Positions 9,002 through 15,436 of a stretch of DNA of 40,167 bases are shown here, in pieces (position 1 is the stretch's first letter; every line of letters begins with the position of its first letter). The stretch covers positions 1 through 40,167 of the forward strand of contig NZ_JAGGOZ010000040.1 in NCBI RefSeq assembly GCF_018614075.1, given 5' to 3'. The stretch is from Streptomyces sp. ISL-94 (GTDB lineage Bacteria; Actinomycetota; Actinomycetes; Streptomycetales; Streptomycetaceae). Both the position numbers and the translations under genes were made by a program. Under the pieces are notes generated by a model. It ran no database searches, was not told the DNA's origin, and saw only the letters and a program-made list of their open reading frames with translations.

Positions 9002-10405
9002 TCAGGCCTGCGCGGAGATCCGCGCGAGGCGCTGGGCCTCTTCGCGCGTGGACACCGCGATGGCGTCCTCGTCGGCGAAGAGCAGTCGGTTGTTCTCGAC
9101 GATCTGCTTGCCGTTGACGAACGACGCGGTCACCGGGGCGGCCGCACCGAAGACCAGCGCGGTGACCGGGTCGGCGATCGAGGAGTGCAGGAAGGTGTTC
9201 AGGTTCCACAGCACCAGGTCGGCGCACTTGCCGACCTCGAGCGAGCCGATGTTGTCGGCGCGGCCGAGGACCTGGGCGCCACCGTAGGTGCCGAGGCGCA
9301 GGGCCTGGCGCGCGTTCAGGGCGCGCTCGCGGTGGACCGGGTTCAGGCGGTTGATCAGCAGCGCGTTGCGCAGCTCGGTGTGCAGCTCACCGGACTCGTT
9401 GGAGGCGGTGCCGTCCACGCCGAGGCCGACCGGGACACCGGCGGCCAGCATGTCCGGGACGCGGGCGATGCCGGCGGCCAGACGGGCGTTGGAGGACGGG
9501 CAGTGCGCGACACCGGTCTTGGTACGGGCGAACGCGGCGATGTCGGAGTCGTTCATGTGGACGCTGTGCGCCATCCACACGTCCTCGCCGAGCCAGCCGG
9601 TCGACTCGAAGTAGTCGGTCGGGCCCATGCCGAACAGTTCCTTGCAGAACTGCTCTTCCTCGACGGTCTCGGAGCCGTGCGTGTGCATGCGCACACCCAG
9701 GCGGCGGGCCAGCTCGGCGCCCTGCTTCAGCAGCTCGGTGGAGACCGAGAAGGGGGAGCACGGGGCGACGGCGACCTGGGTCATCGCGTCGAAGGAGGCG
9801 TCGTGGTACTTCTTCACGGTCGCCTCGGTGTCCGCGAGGGCACCTTCGAGGGTCTCGACGGCGTGGTCCGGCGGCAGGCCGCCGTCCTTCTCGCTGCGGT
9901 CCATCGAACCGCGGGCGAGGGTGAAGCGGACACCCATCTCGGACGCGGCGCGGATGATCGAGCCGGAGAGGTCGCCCGCACCCTTGGGGTAGACGTAGTG
10001 GTGGTCCATCGCGGTGGTGACACCGCCACGGGCCATCGCTGCGAGGGAGCCCTGGGCGGCCGTGTAGGCCATCTGCTCGTCGATGCGCGCCCACGTCGGG
10101 TACAGCGCGACGAGCCAGTTGAAGAGGTTGTGGTCGGTGGCCAGGCCGCGCGTGATCCACTGGTAGAAGTGGTGGTGCGTGTTGACCAGACCGGGGGTCA
10201 CGAGGTGCCCGGTGCCGTCGATGCGGCGGACGACGTTCTCGAGGTTCTCGGGGGCCTTGCCCGCGCCGATGAACTCGATCTTGTTGCCGGCGACGACGAC
10301 ATGGCCCGAGGCGTACTCGGTGTCGTTCGCGTCAACGGTTGCAATCGCACAGTTCTCGATGACGATGCGCTCTACGGCGCTGTCATGGGCTGCCGATGCT
10401 GCCAT
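9002..10405 (-). CDS. 8-oxoguanine/guanine-type deaminase (amidohydrolase)
   Basis: This 467-residue metal-dependent amidohydrolase belongs to the chlorohydrolase/TrzN/guanine deaminase group. Metal ligands are visible as TPGLVNTHHHFYQW (HxH), HTHGSETVEEE (His), HSVHMND (His) and LGVDGTASNE (Asp). The sequence most resembles 8-oxoguanine deaminases annotated in actinomycetes, which convert 8-oxoguanine to urate; guanine to xanthine is the alternative. Either activity would feed the adjacent uricase. ATG at 10405 is preceded by GAGGAAG; the longer in-frame extension to 10441 lacks a ribosome binding site. It lies downstream of the uricase terminator, so it may be a separate transcript. Confidence 0.88.
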   Translation of the reverse strand: MAASAAHDSAVERIVIENCAIATVDANDTEYASGHVVVAGNKIEFIGAGKAPENLENVVRRIDGTGHLVTPGLVNTHHHFYQWITRGLATDHNLFNWLVALYPTWARIDEQMAYTAAQGSLAAMARGGVTTAMDHHYVYPKGAGDLSGSIIRAASEMGVRFTLARGSMDRSEKDGGLPPDHAVETLEGALADTEATVKKYHDASFDAMTQVAVAPCSPFSVSTELLKQGAELARRLGVRMHTHGSETVEEEQFCKELFGMGPTDYFESTGWLGEDVWMAHSVHMNDSDIAAFARTKTGVAHCPSSNARLAAGIARVPDMLAAGVPVGLGVDGTASNESGELHTELRNALLINRLNPVHRERALNARQALRLGTYGGAQVLGRADNIGSLEVGKCADLVLWNLNTFLHSSIADPVTALVFGAAAPVTASFVNGKQIVENNRLLFADEDAIAVSTREEAQRLARISAQA

Positions 10406-10552
10406 GGGACTTCCTCGTGCTTTCAGTGGCGGTGCGGGCACGGCAAAACCCAGGGGATTTGAGTGCCGGAGCCGGGGGCCTTGACAGCTGACAGTACTGC
10501 CGCCCCGCGTGGTGCGTCCGGGTGCCGATTCAGGAAGTTGTGGGTGTCGCGC

Positions 10553-10577
10553 CCCGGGGCCACTGCGGAGCCCCGGG
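10553..10577 (-). terminator. Hairpin at the end of the uricase operon
   Basis: CCCGGGGC (10553-10560) and GCCCCGGG (10570-10577) form an 8-bp stem with a 9-nt loop, 17 nt after the uricase stop. There is no T-tract, as is common in high-GC actinomycetes. Confidence 0.6.
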
Positions 10578-10593
10578 ACGCGTGTGCCGCGGC

Positions 10594-11517
10594 TTAGAGG
10601 TTGGTCATGTCCACGGGGATACGGGCGTCAACGCCGTCCCGGAGAACAGTGGCCTCGATCAGACCGTACGGGCGGTCCGCGGCGAAGTACACCTCGTTGT
10701 CGTTCTTGAGCCCGAACGGCTCCAGGTCGACGAGGAAGTGGTGCTTGTTCGGGAGCGAGAAGCGGACCTCGTCGATCTCCGAACGGTGGTTGATGATGCG
10801 CGAACCCATCTGGTACAGGGTCTGCTGCAGCGAGAGCGAGTAGGTCTCCGCGAAGGCCTGAAGCATGTGCTTCTTGGTCTCGGCGTAGGACTTCTCCCAG
10901 TTCGGCATGCGCTGCTCGTCGTCCGACCAGTTGAAGCGCCAGCGAGCCGACACCTGGGTCGCCAGGATGCGGTCGTAGGCCTCCTTCAGCGTCGTGTACT
11001 TGTCCTTCACGTAACCCCAGAACTCGGAGTTCGTGGAGTTCATGACGACGAGGTCCTTGAGGCCGGAGATGACCTCCCAGTTCGTGCCGTCGTACGTGAT
11101 CTGGGTGACGCGGGTCTCCATCCCCTGGCGGACGAAGGAGTGGTTCACCTCGTCGGAGCCGATGAACTTGGAGTTCGCGTCCGAGGTGGCGATCCGGTCC
11201 CAGGCGTACTCCTCGATCCGGATGCGCGCCTTCTGGATCGGCTCCTGGCTGTTGACGAACCAGCGCGCCAGGTGGATGCCGAACTGCTCGGCGGACTCGA
11301 TGCCGTACTCCTTGGCGAACGCGTACACCGTGTTCTTGGTGGTGTCCGTCGGCAGCACGTTGGCGTTCGAGCCGGAGTAGTGGACGTCGTCCATGTCGCC
11401 GGAGAGGGCGACCGAGACGTTCAGGTCCTTGATGTGGTGCGTGTCGCCGTCCCGCGTGATCTTGACGACGCGGTTCTCTGCTTTGCCGTACTGGTTCTGG
11501 CCCAGAATCGTGGCCAT
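10594..11517 (-). CDS. Uricase (urate oxidase, factor-independent)
   Basis: Urate + O2 + H2O gives 5-hydroxyisourate + H2O2. The 307 residues form a full two-T-fold uricase. The catalytic threonine region NVLPTDTTKNTVYAFAKE, HYSGSNANVLPT and the histidine region LPNKHHFLVDLEPFGL are intact. The gene starts one base after the HIU hydrolase stop, so the two are tightly coupled. Each turnover makes H2O2, which fits the shared operator at the catalase promoter 4 kb away. There is no C-terminal peroxisomal-type tail, as expected for a bacterium. Confidence 0.97.
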   Translation of the reverse strand: MATILGQNQYGKAENRVVKITRDGDTHHIKDLNVSVALSGDMDDVHYSGSNANVLPTDTTKNTVYAFAKEYGIESAEQFGIHLARWFVNSQEPIQKARIRIEEYAWDRIATSDANSKFIGSDEVNHSFVRQGMETRVTQITYDGTNWEVISGLKDLVVMNSTNSEFWGYVKDKYTTLKEAYDRILATQVSARWRFNWSDDEQRMPNWEKSYAETKKHMLQAFAETYSLSLQQTLYQMGSRIINHRSEIDEVRFSLPNKHHFLVDLEPFGLKNDNEVYFAADRPYGLIEATVLRDGVDARIPVDMTNL

Positions 11518-11518
11518 G

Positions 11519-11923
11519 CTAGCTCCCTCGGTAAACGGAGTAGCCGAACGGGTTGAGCAGCAGCGGTACGTGGTAGTGCTCGCCAGGAGTGACCGCGAAG
11601 GTGATCGTCACTTCCGGGAAAAACGCACCGCTGTCCCTTACGCGGGGGGCGTCCTGCTGCGCCTCGGCTTGCTTCTTGGAACTGTGCTTATTAAAGAAGT
11701 ACGTCTCGGTCTCGAAGTCGAGACGCACGTGTGTGGTGCCCTCCGGCAGGGCCGGCAGGTCCTTGCAGCGCCCGTCCGCATCGGTGGCGGAGCCGCCCAG
11801 GGCCGCCCACTCGCCGTCGAGGCCCGTACGGGCCGACAGGGAGATGGCGACGCCCTCGGCGGGCTTGCCGATGCTGGTGTCCAGGATGTGCGTGGACACC
11901 GACGCAGTGGTCTCAGTGCTCAT
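11519..11923 (-). CDS. uraH: 5-hydroxyisourate hydrolase (transthyretin-like)
   Basis: The enzyme hydrolyses 5-hydroxyisourate to OHCU. At 134 residues it has the transthyretin-like fold length. Active-site elements are the N-terminal STHILDTSIGKPA histidine, the arginine in VRLDFETE, the histidine in EHYHVPLLLNPFGYS and the diagnostic C-terminal YRGS. ATG at 11923 was chosen because GGAG precedes it at 7 nt. A GTG two codons earlier (11929) overlaps the stop of the upstream gene but sits too close to that ribosome binding site. A loop with FFNKHSSKKQAEAQQDAP looks longer than in enteric homologues. Confidence 0.95.
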   Translation of the reverse strand: MSTETTASVSTHILDTSIGKPAEGVAISLSARTGLDGEWAALGGSATDADGRCKDLPALPEGTTHVRLDFETETYFFNKHSSKKQAEAQQDAPRVRDSGAFFPEVTITFAVTPGEHYHVPLLLNPFGYSVYRGS

Positions 11924-11925
11924 GC

Positions 11926-12432
11926 TCACTCTCCTTCTACGAGTCGCGTCAGGCGGATCTTGTTGATCTTCACAAGCTCACCGCGAGCGATCTCTCGCTC
12001 CCGCTCCGGCGAGTTGTCGATCCGGACCTTGACCGCGTCCCGCATGAACTCACCGGTCGCACCGGTGGCACAGACGAGGAAGACGTGGCCGAACTTTTCC
12101 TGGTACGCCAGGTTCAGTTCGAGGAGTTCGTTCTTGAGCTCCTCCGAGGCACCGGCCATGCCACGCTGCTCGCGGGCGGAGGTCGGGTCTCCCGGCTTCG
12201 GCCGGCCGATCGGCGCGTGGCCTCCCATCGCTTCGCCCAGGTCCTGCGCGGTGAGCTCCGCCATGGCGGACTCGTTCGCGGCGAACAGGGACTCGGCGCT
12301 GGTGAAGGGGCGCTGGGCGAGCAGCTTGCCCACCCATGCCGAGCTTGCGCACACCTCGTGCAGCTCGGCCGCGGCCGCGCTGTCGTCCAAGGCGTTGAAC
12401 CGGGTGAGACCCGGGGTCGGACTCGAAGTCAC
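11926..12432 (-). CDS. uraD: OHCU decarboxylase
   Basis: The enzyme converts 2-oxo-4-hydroxy-4-carboxy-5-ureidoimidazoline to (S)-allantoin. Its 168 residues match the usual length. The catalytic histidine is in AMGGHAPIGRP, and the conserved ELNLAYQEKFGHVFLVCATG segment is clear. The GTG start at 12432 has GGAGG 7 nt before it. This is the first gene of the urate operon (OHCU decarboxylase, HIU hydrolase, uricase), reversed relative to reaction order. The genes abut or overlap by 4 nt. Confidence 0.96.
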   Translation of the reverse strand: MTSSPTPGLTRFNALDDSAAAAELHEVCASSAWVGKLLAQRPFTSAESLFAANESAMAELTAQDLGEAMGGHAPIGRPKPGDPTSAREQRGMAGASEELKNELLELNLAYQEKFGHVFLVCATGATGEFMRDAVKVRIDNSPEREREIARGELVKINKIRLTRLVEGE

Positions 12433-12475
12433 GGTAGGCCTCCGTGGCCTGTTGTTGCTTTGACGGGCTGCGCAT

Positions 12476-12515
12476 AGCTAACGCTCTCCACAACACCGCG
12501 TCAACACTTTGTTGA
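12476..12515 (-). promoter_or_regulatory. Urate-operon promoter with TCAACA-N3-TGTTGA operator
   Basis: On the minus strand there is a -35 TTGACG (12504-12499) and a -10 TTAGCT (12481-12476) with a 17-bp spacer. A perfect 6-3-6 palindrome TCAACAAAGTGTTGA (12501-12515) overlaps the -35 box. The same palindrome with the same offset to a -35 TTGACG occurs at the catalase promoter. The nearest candidate regulator is the HTH gene directly upstream. Confidence 0.7.
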
Positions 12516-12529
12516 AACTTCCCGTACAC

Positions 12530-12563
12530 AAAAGCCGCCGCCCGGATGAATTGGGCGGCGGCT
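12530..12563 (-). terminator. Terminator of the small HTH operon
   Basis: AGCCGCCGCCC (12533-12543) and GGGCGGCGGCT (12553-12563) form an 11-bp stem with a 9-nt loop. On the minus strand it is followed by TTTT. It separates the HTH gene from the urate operon promoter. Confidence 0.88.
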
Positions 12564-12598
12564 CGTCACTGTGGGTCAGAGTTGATGCACTCTGGGCT

Positions 12599-12982
12599 TC
12601 ACTCTTGGGTGGCCTTGTTCGGATTTTCCCGGTTCAGGTAGTTGTACACCGTGAAGCGGCTTACGCCCAGGGCGCCCGCGACCGTTTCCACGCCGTGCCG
12701 CACGGAGAAGGCGCCTCGCGCCTCCAGTATCCGTACGACGTCCTGCTTGGCCTTCCGGTCCAGCTGGGACAACGGTACGCCGTGCCGGCGCTCCAGCGCC
12801 GCGAGGATGTGGTCCAGCGAATCCGAGAGCTGGGGCAGGCGCACGGCCAGCAGGTCCTCGCCCTCCCAGCTGAGCACGACGTCGTCGGGCTGCGCCAGGG
12901 CCGGATCCATCAGCTCGCCGCCCATGGCGTCCACCAGCGGCTTGACCGCGGTGACGAAGGGGTGGTCGCGGGGCTCGGTCAC
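12599..12982 (-). CDS. Small HTH_22 (YheO/DauR-type) DNA-binding protein, candidate urate regulator
   Basis: The product has 127 residues. The C-terminal 45 (VVRILEARGAFSVRHGVETVAGALGVSRFTVYNYLNRE, given here in segments: RGAFSVRHGVETVA, LGVSRFTVYNYL) match the helix-turn-helix of YheO/DauR-type regulators. The N-terminal part (about 1-70) is much shorter than a YheO PAS-like domain and contains the pattern DDVVLSWEGEDLLAVRLPQLSDSLD, so it may be a small ligand or dimerisation domain. Its GTG start overlaps the stop of the gene before it by 4 nt (GTGA). The position right in front of the urate operon makes it the likely reader of the TCAACA-N3-TGTTGA box; this is inference. Confidence 0.85.
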   Translation of the reverse strand: MTEPRDHPFVTAVKPLVDAMGGELMDPALAQPDDVVLSWEGEDLLAVRLPQLSDSLDHILAALERRHGVPLSQLDRKAKQDVVRILEARGAFSVRHGVETVAGALGVSRFTVYNYLNRENPNKATQE

Positions 12983-13230
12983 GGCGTGTCCTCCCCCAGC
13001 ACATTCACCTGGAGCGACACGCGCGTGGCGCCTGCCTCCAGGGAATTGCGCAGCAGCGCGCCCACCGCGTCCAGCACCCGGCCGGCCTCGCCTTCCGCGG
13101 TGTTGCCGAACGGGCCGACATCCACCGCGTCCAGCTGGGCCTTCTGGATGACCTCGCGAGCGGCCACGGCATGGGCGGGGGCCTCTTCGAGATCGAAGGG
13201 CTCGGTCGTGAACTCCACTCTCAATCGCAC
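12979..13230 (-). CDS. Small MTH1187/YkoF-like domain protein
   Basis: This is an 83-residue protein (from GTG 13230) translationally coupled to the HTH gene. The pattern FTTEPF, AREVIQKAQLDAVDVGPFGNTAEG, LEAGATRVSLQVNVL resembles the thiamine-binding MTH1187 superfamily, where a P-x-G-T-x-x-E-G loop is followed by GA-x-RV-x-x-x-V. Such ferredoxin-like domains bind small ligands or act as subunits. An ATG at 13278 would add 16 Arg/Pro-rich residues, and neither start has a strong ribosome binding site. A ligand-sensing partner for the HTH protein is a hypothesis from coupling only. Confidence 0.7.
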   Translation of the reverse strand: MRLRVEFTTEPFDLEEAPAHAVAAREVIQKAQLDAVDVGPFGNTAEGEAGRVLDAVGALLRNSLEAGATRVSLQVNVLGEDTP

Positions 13231-13329
13231 GCTGGCCAAGCTACCGGGCCAGAAGGGGCGGCGCGACAGCGCCTCCATGAGGGGTGGTGGCCGGGCGGCG
13301 GGCGGGAGGGACTTTTCGGGAGTCCGTAC

Positions 13330-13394
13330 TTGACAGCCGCGCGAACCTCCATGCAGTCTTCCATCAAGCAGAAACTAACTTCCGCAATACGGAA
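13330..13394 (+). promoter_or_regulatory. hyi promoter with two 15-bp operator copies
   Basis: A -35 TTGACA lies at 13330-13335, with a weak -10 such as TGCAGT (13352-13357). Operator copies are TTCCATCAAGCAGAA (13359-13373, degenerate) and TTCCGCAATACGGAA (13380-13394, perfect arms). The centres are 21 bp apart, and the first copy starts 1 bp after the proposed -10, as at gcl. The second copy touches the ribosome binding site GGAAGGAG (13391-13398). Confidence 0.65.
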
Positions 13395-13410
13395 GGAGCG
13401 CACACCCCTC

Positions 13411-14244
13411 ATGGGATACACGGACCAGCGCTTCGATGTAAACCTTTCGATCCTCTTCACGGAACTCCCGCTCCTGGAGCGTCCCGCGGCTGCCGCCGCG
13501 GCCGGCTTCACGGCGGTCGAGCTGTGGTGGCCTTGGATCGAGACCCCCACTCCCGCCCAGGAGGAGCTCGACGCCCTCAAGAAGGCTCTTGAGGACGCCG
13601 GCACCCAGCTGGTGGGCCTGAACTTCTACGCCGGCCAACTGCCGGGCCCGGACCGCGGTGCGGTTTCGGTTCCCGGTGAGGAGTCGGAGCGCTTCCGCGC
13701 CAACATCGACATCGCGGCGGACTTCGCCCAGTCGGTGGGCTGCAAGGCGCTGAACGCCCTCTACGGCAACCGCGTCGAGGGTGTGGACCCGGCGGTTCAG
13801 GACGAACTCGCTCTGGAGAACCTCGTCGTGGCGGCCCGCGCTGCGGACCGCGTCGGCGCGATCCTCCTGATCGAGACCCTGAACAAGCCCGAGTCGCCGC
13901 TCTACCCGCTGGTGAGCGCCCCGGCCGGCATCGAGATCGTGGACAAGGTCAATGCGGCCACCGGTCTCGGGAACGCCAAGTTCCTGCTCGACCTGTACCA
14001 CCTGGCGATGAACGATGAGGACCTCTCCGAGGTCATCGAAAAGTACGCCGCCAAGACCGGCCACGTCCAGATCGCGGACAAGCCGGGCCGAGGTGCCCCG
14101 GGCACCGGCGAGCTGCCCCTCGAGGAGCTGCTCGACCAGCTGAAGAAGGCCGGATACGAGGGCTACGTAGGCCTGGAGTACAAGGCCGCCGACGCTGCCG
14201 CGTCCTTCGCCTGGCTGCCGGCCGAGGCCCGCGCCGCGAAGTAG
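13411..14244 (+). CDS. hyi: Hydroxypyruvate isomerase (TIM barrel)
   Basis: The enzyme interconverts hydroxypyruvate and tartronate semialdehyde, the product of glyoxylate carboligase. It is a 277-residue AP-endonuclease-2-type TIM barrel (E. coli Hyi is about 258). Features are FDVNLSILFTELPLLERPA at the N-terminus, AVELWWPW, the catalytic glutamate in ILLIETLNKPESPLYP, FLLDLYHLAMNDED and the second glutamate in GYVGLEYKA. The ATG at 13411 follows GGAAGGAG; the open frame extends upstream through the promoter and was trimmed. It probably shares a transcript with glxR 75 bp downstream. Confidence 0.95.
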   Translation: MGYTDQRFDVNLSILFTELPLLERPAAAAAAGFTAVELWWPWIETPTPAQEELDALKKALEDAGTQLVGLNFYAGQLPGPDRGAVSVPGEESERFRANIDIAADFAQSVGCKALNALYGNRVEGVDPAVQDELALENLVVAARAADRVGAILLIETLNKPESPLYPLVSAPAGIEIVDKVNAATGLGNAKFLLDLYHLAMNDEDLSEVIEKYAAKTGHVQIADKPGRGAPGTGELPLEELLDQLKKAGYEGYVGLEYKAADAAASFAWLPAEARAAK

Positions 14245-14319
14245 GCGGACAAAGTCCAGGCGATCAGCCAGGCACGTCACGAACTTTTCGTACGAAGCAT
14301 TAAGAGAAGGACCCTCATC

Positions 14320-15210
14320 ATGAGCAACCTCCCCAAGATCGCGTGGATCGGGCTCGGCATCATGGGCTCCCCCATGGCCGAGAACCTCCTGAAGGCCGGC
14401 TACTCGGTCACCGGTTTCACCCTGGAGCAGGACAAGCTGGAGCGCCTGGCCGCCGCCGGCGGTACCGCGGCCGGCTCCATCGCCGAGGCCGTCAAGGACG
14501 CCGACGTCGTCATCACGATGGTGCCCGCCTCCCCGCAGGTCGAGGCCATCTCCTACGGTGAGAACGGCATCCTCGAGAACGCCAAGTCCGGCGCGCTGAT
14601 CGTGGACATGTCCTCGATCACCCCGCAGACCTCCGTCGACCTGGCGAAGAACGCCGCCGAGAAGGGCATCCGCGTCCTGGACGCCCCGGTGTCCGGCGGC
14701 GAGGCCGGCGCCATCGAGGCCGTCCTGTCGATCATGGTGGGTGGCGAGCAGGCCGACTTCGACGAGGCCCTGCCGGTCCTCGAGGCCCTCGGCAAGACCA
14801 TCGTGCTCTGCGGCCCGCACGGCTCCGGCCAGACGGTGAAGGCCGCCAACCAGCTCATCGTCGCGGTGAACATCCAGGCGTGCGCCGAGGCCGTCGTCTT
14901 CCTCGAGAAGTCCGGCGTGAACCTCCAGGCCGCCCTGGACGTCCTCAACGGCGGTCTGGCCGGCTCCACGGTCCTGACCCGCAAGAAGGACAACTTCCTG
15001 AACCGCGACTTCAAGCCCGGTTTCCGGATCGACCTGCACCACAAGGACATGGGCATCGTCACCGACGCCGCCCGCAACGTCGGTGCCGCCCTTCCGGTCG
15101 GCGCGGTCGTCGCCCAGCTGGTCGCCTCGCTGCGCGCCCAGGGTGACGGCGGCCTGGACCACTCCGCCCTGCTCCGCGCGGTCGAGCGCCTCTCCGGCGC
15201 TCAGATCTGA
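14320..15210 (+). CDS. glxR: Tartronate semialdehyde reductase (2-hydroxy-3-oxopropionate reductase)
   Basis: The enzyme reduces tartronate semialdehyde to D-glycerate with NAD(P)H, completing the glycerate route. It has 296 residues, as usual for the beta-hydroxyacid dehydrogenase family. Visible motifs are the Rossmann loop IGLGIMGSPMAENLL, the substrate loop DAPVSGGEAGA, the catalytic lysine segment GSGQTVKAANQL and KDMGIV near the C-terminus. An AGAAGGA ribosome binding site precedes the ATG. A perfect 10-bp palindrome TTCGTACGAA (14287-14296) lies in the 75-bp gap to hyi. The TTCCG-type operator is not repeated here, which supports co-transcription with hyi. Confidence 0.96.
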   Translation: MSNLPKIAWIGLGIMGSPMAENLLKAGYSVTGFTLEQDKLERLAAAGGTAAGSIAEAVKDADVVITMVPASPQVEAISYGENGILENAKSGALIVDMSSITPQTSVDLAKNAAEKGIRVLDAPVSGGEAGAIEAVLSIMVGGEQADFDEALPVLEALGKTIVLCGPHGSGQTVKAANQLIVAVNIQACAEAVVFLEKSGVNLQAALDVLNGGLAGSTVLTRKKDNFLNRDFKPGFRIDLHHKDMGIVTDAARNVGAALPVGAVVAQLVASLRAQGDGGLDHSALLRAVERLSGAQI

Positions 15211-15214
15211 GCCC

Positions 15215-15320
15215 GCGGCCCGCAGGCCGGGCCGCACCTCCCCCTGACGGGGGCCTGAGTTTCCGGATGGTGCCGGTGCTGACACCTGTCCTGTCGCGCC
15301 CAAGCGCCGGCACCGTCCGG
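15215..15320 (+). terminator. Hairpin series after glxR
   Basis: GCGGCCCG (15215-15222) pairs with CGGGCCGC (15228-15235). A second, larger stem pairs 15263-15279 with 15304-15320 (17 bp with two mismatches, core GGTGCCGG/CCGGCACC). Together they probably end the hyi-glxR transcript before the catalase promoter. Confidence 0.65.
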
Positions 15321-15340
15321 ATTACCTCTCTCATCTTTGT

Positions 15341-15397
15341 TCAACAAACTGTTGACGTTTAGTTCTTGCCGAAATTAGGCTGTTCCGCATGACGGAA
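15341..15397 (+). promoter_or_regulatory. Catalase promoter with both operator types
   Basis: The palindrome TCAACAAACTGTTGA (15341-15355) overlaps a -35 TTGACG (15352-15357). After an 18-bp spacer comes the -10 TAGGCT (15376-15381). One base further is TTCCGCATGACGGAA (15383-15397), the glyoxylate-type operator. A weak second copy may lie 21 bp downstream (15404-15418, only the left half conserved). The first palindrome is the one at the urate operon; the second is the one at gcl, hyi and aceB. Confidence 0.75.
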
Positions 15398-15436
15398 GAC
15401 ACTTTTCGTCAGCAGTTACCCGTACGGAAGGTCACC

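Noticed and set aside
14287..14296. TTCGTACGAA as another glyoxylate operator
   Set aside because: It is a perfect palindrome but lacks the TTCCG arm and the paired copy; it is more likely incidental or a leader hairpin.
15389..15436. Upstream ATG of the catalase gene
   Set aside because: It lies within the operator at the predicted transcription start and has no ribosome binding site; 15437 has GGAAGG at good distance.
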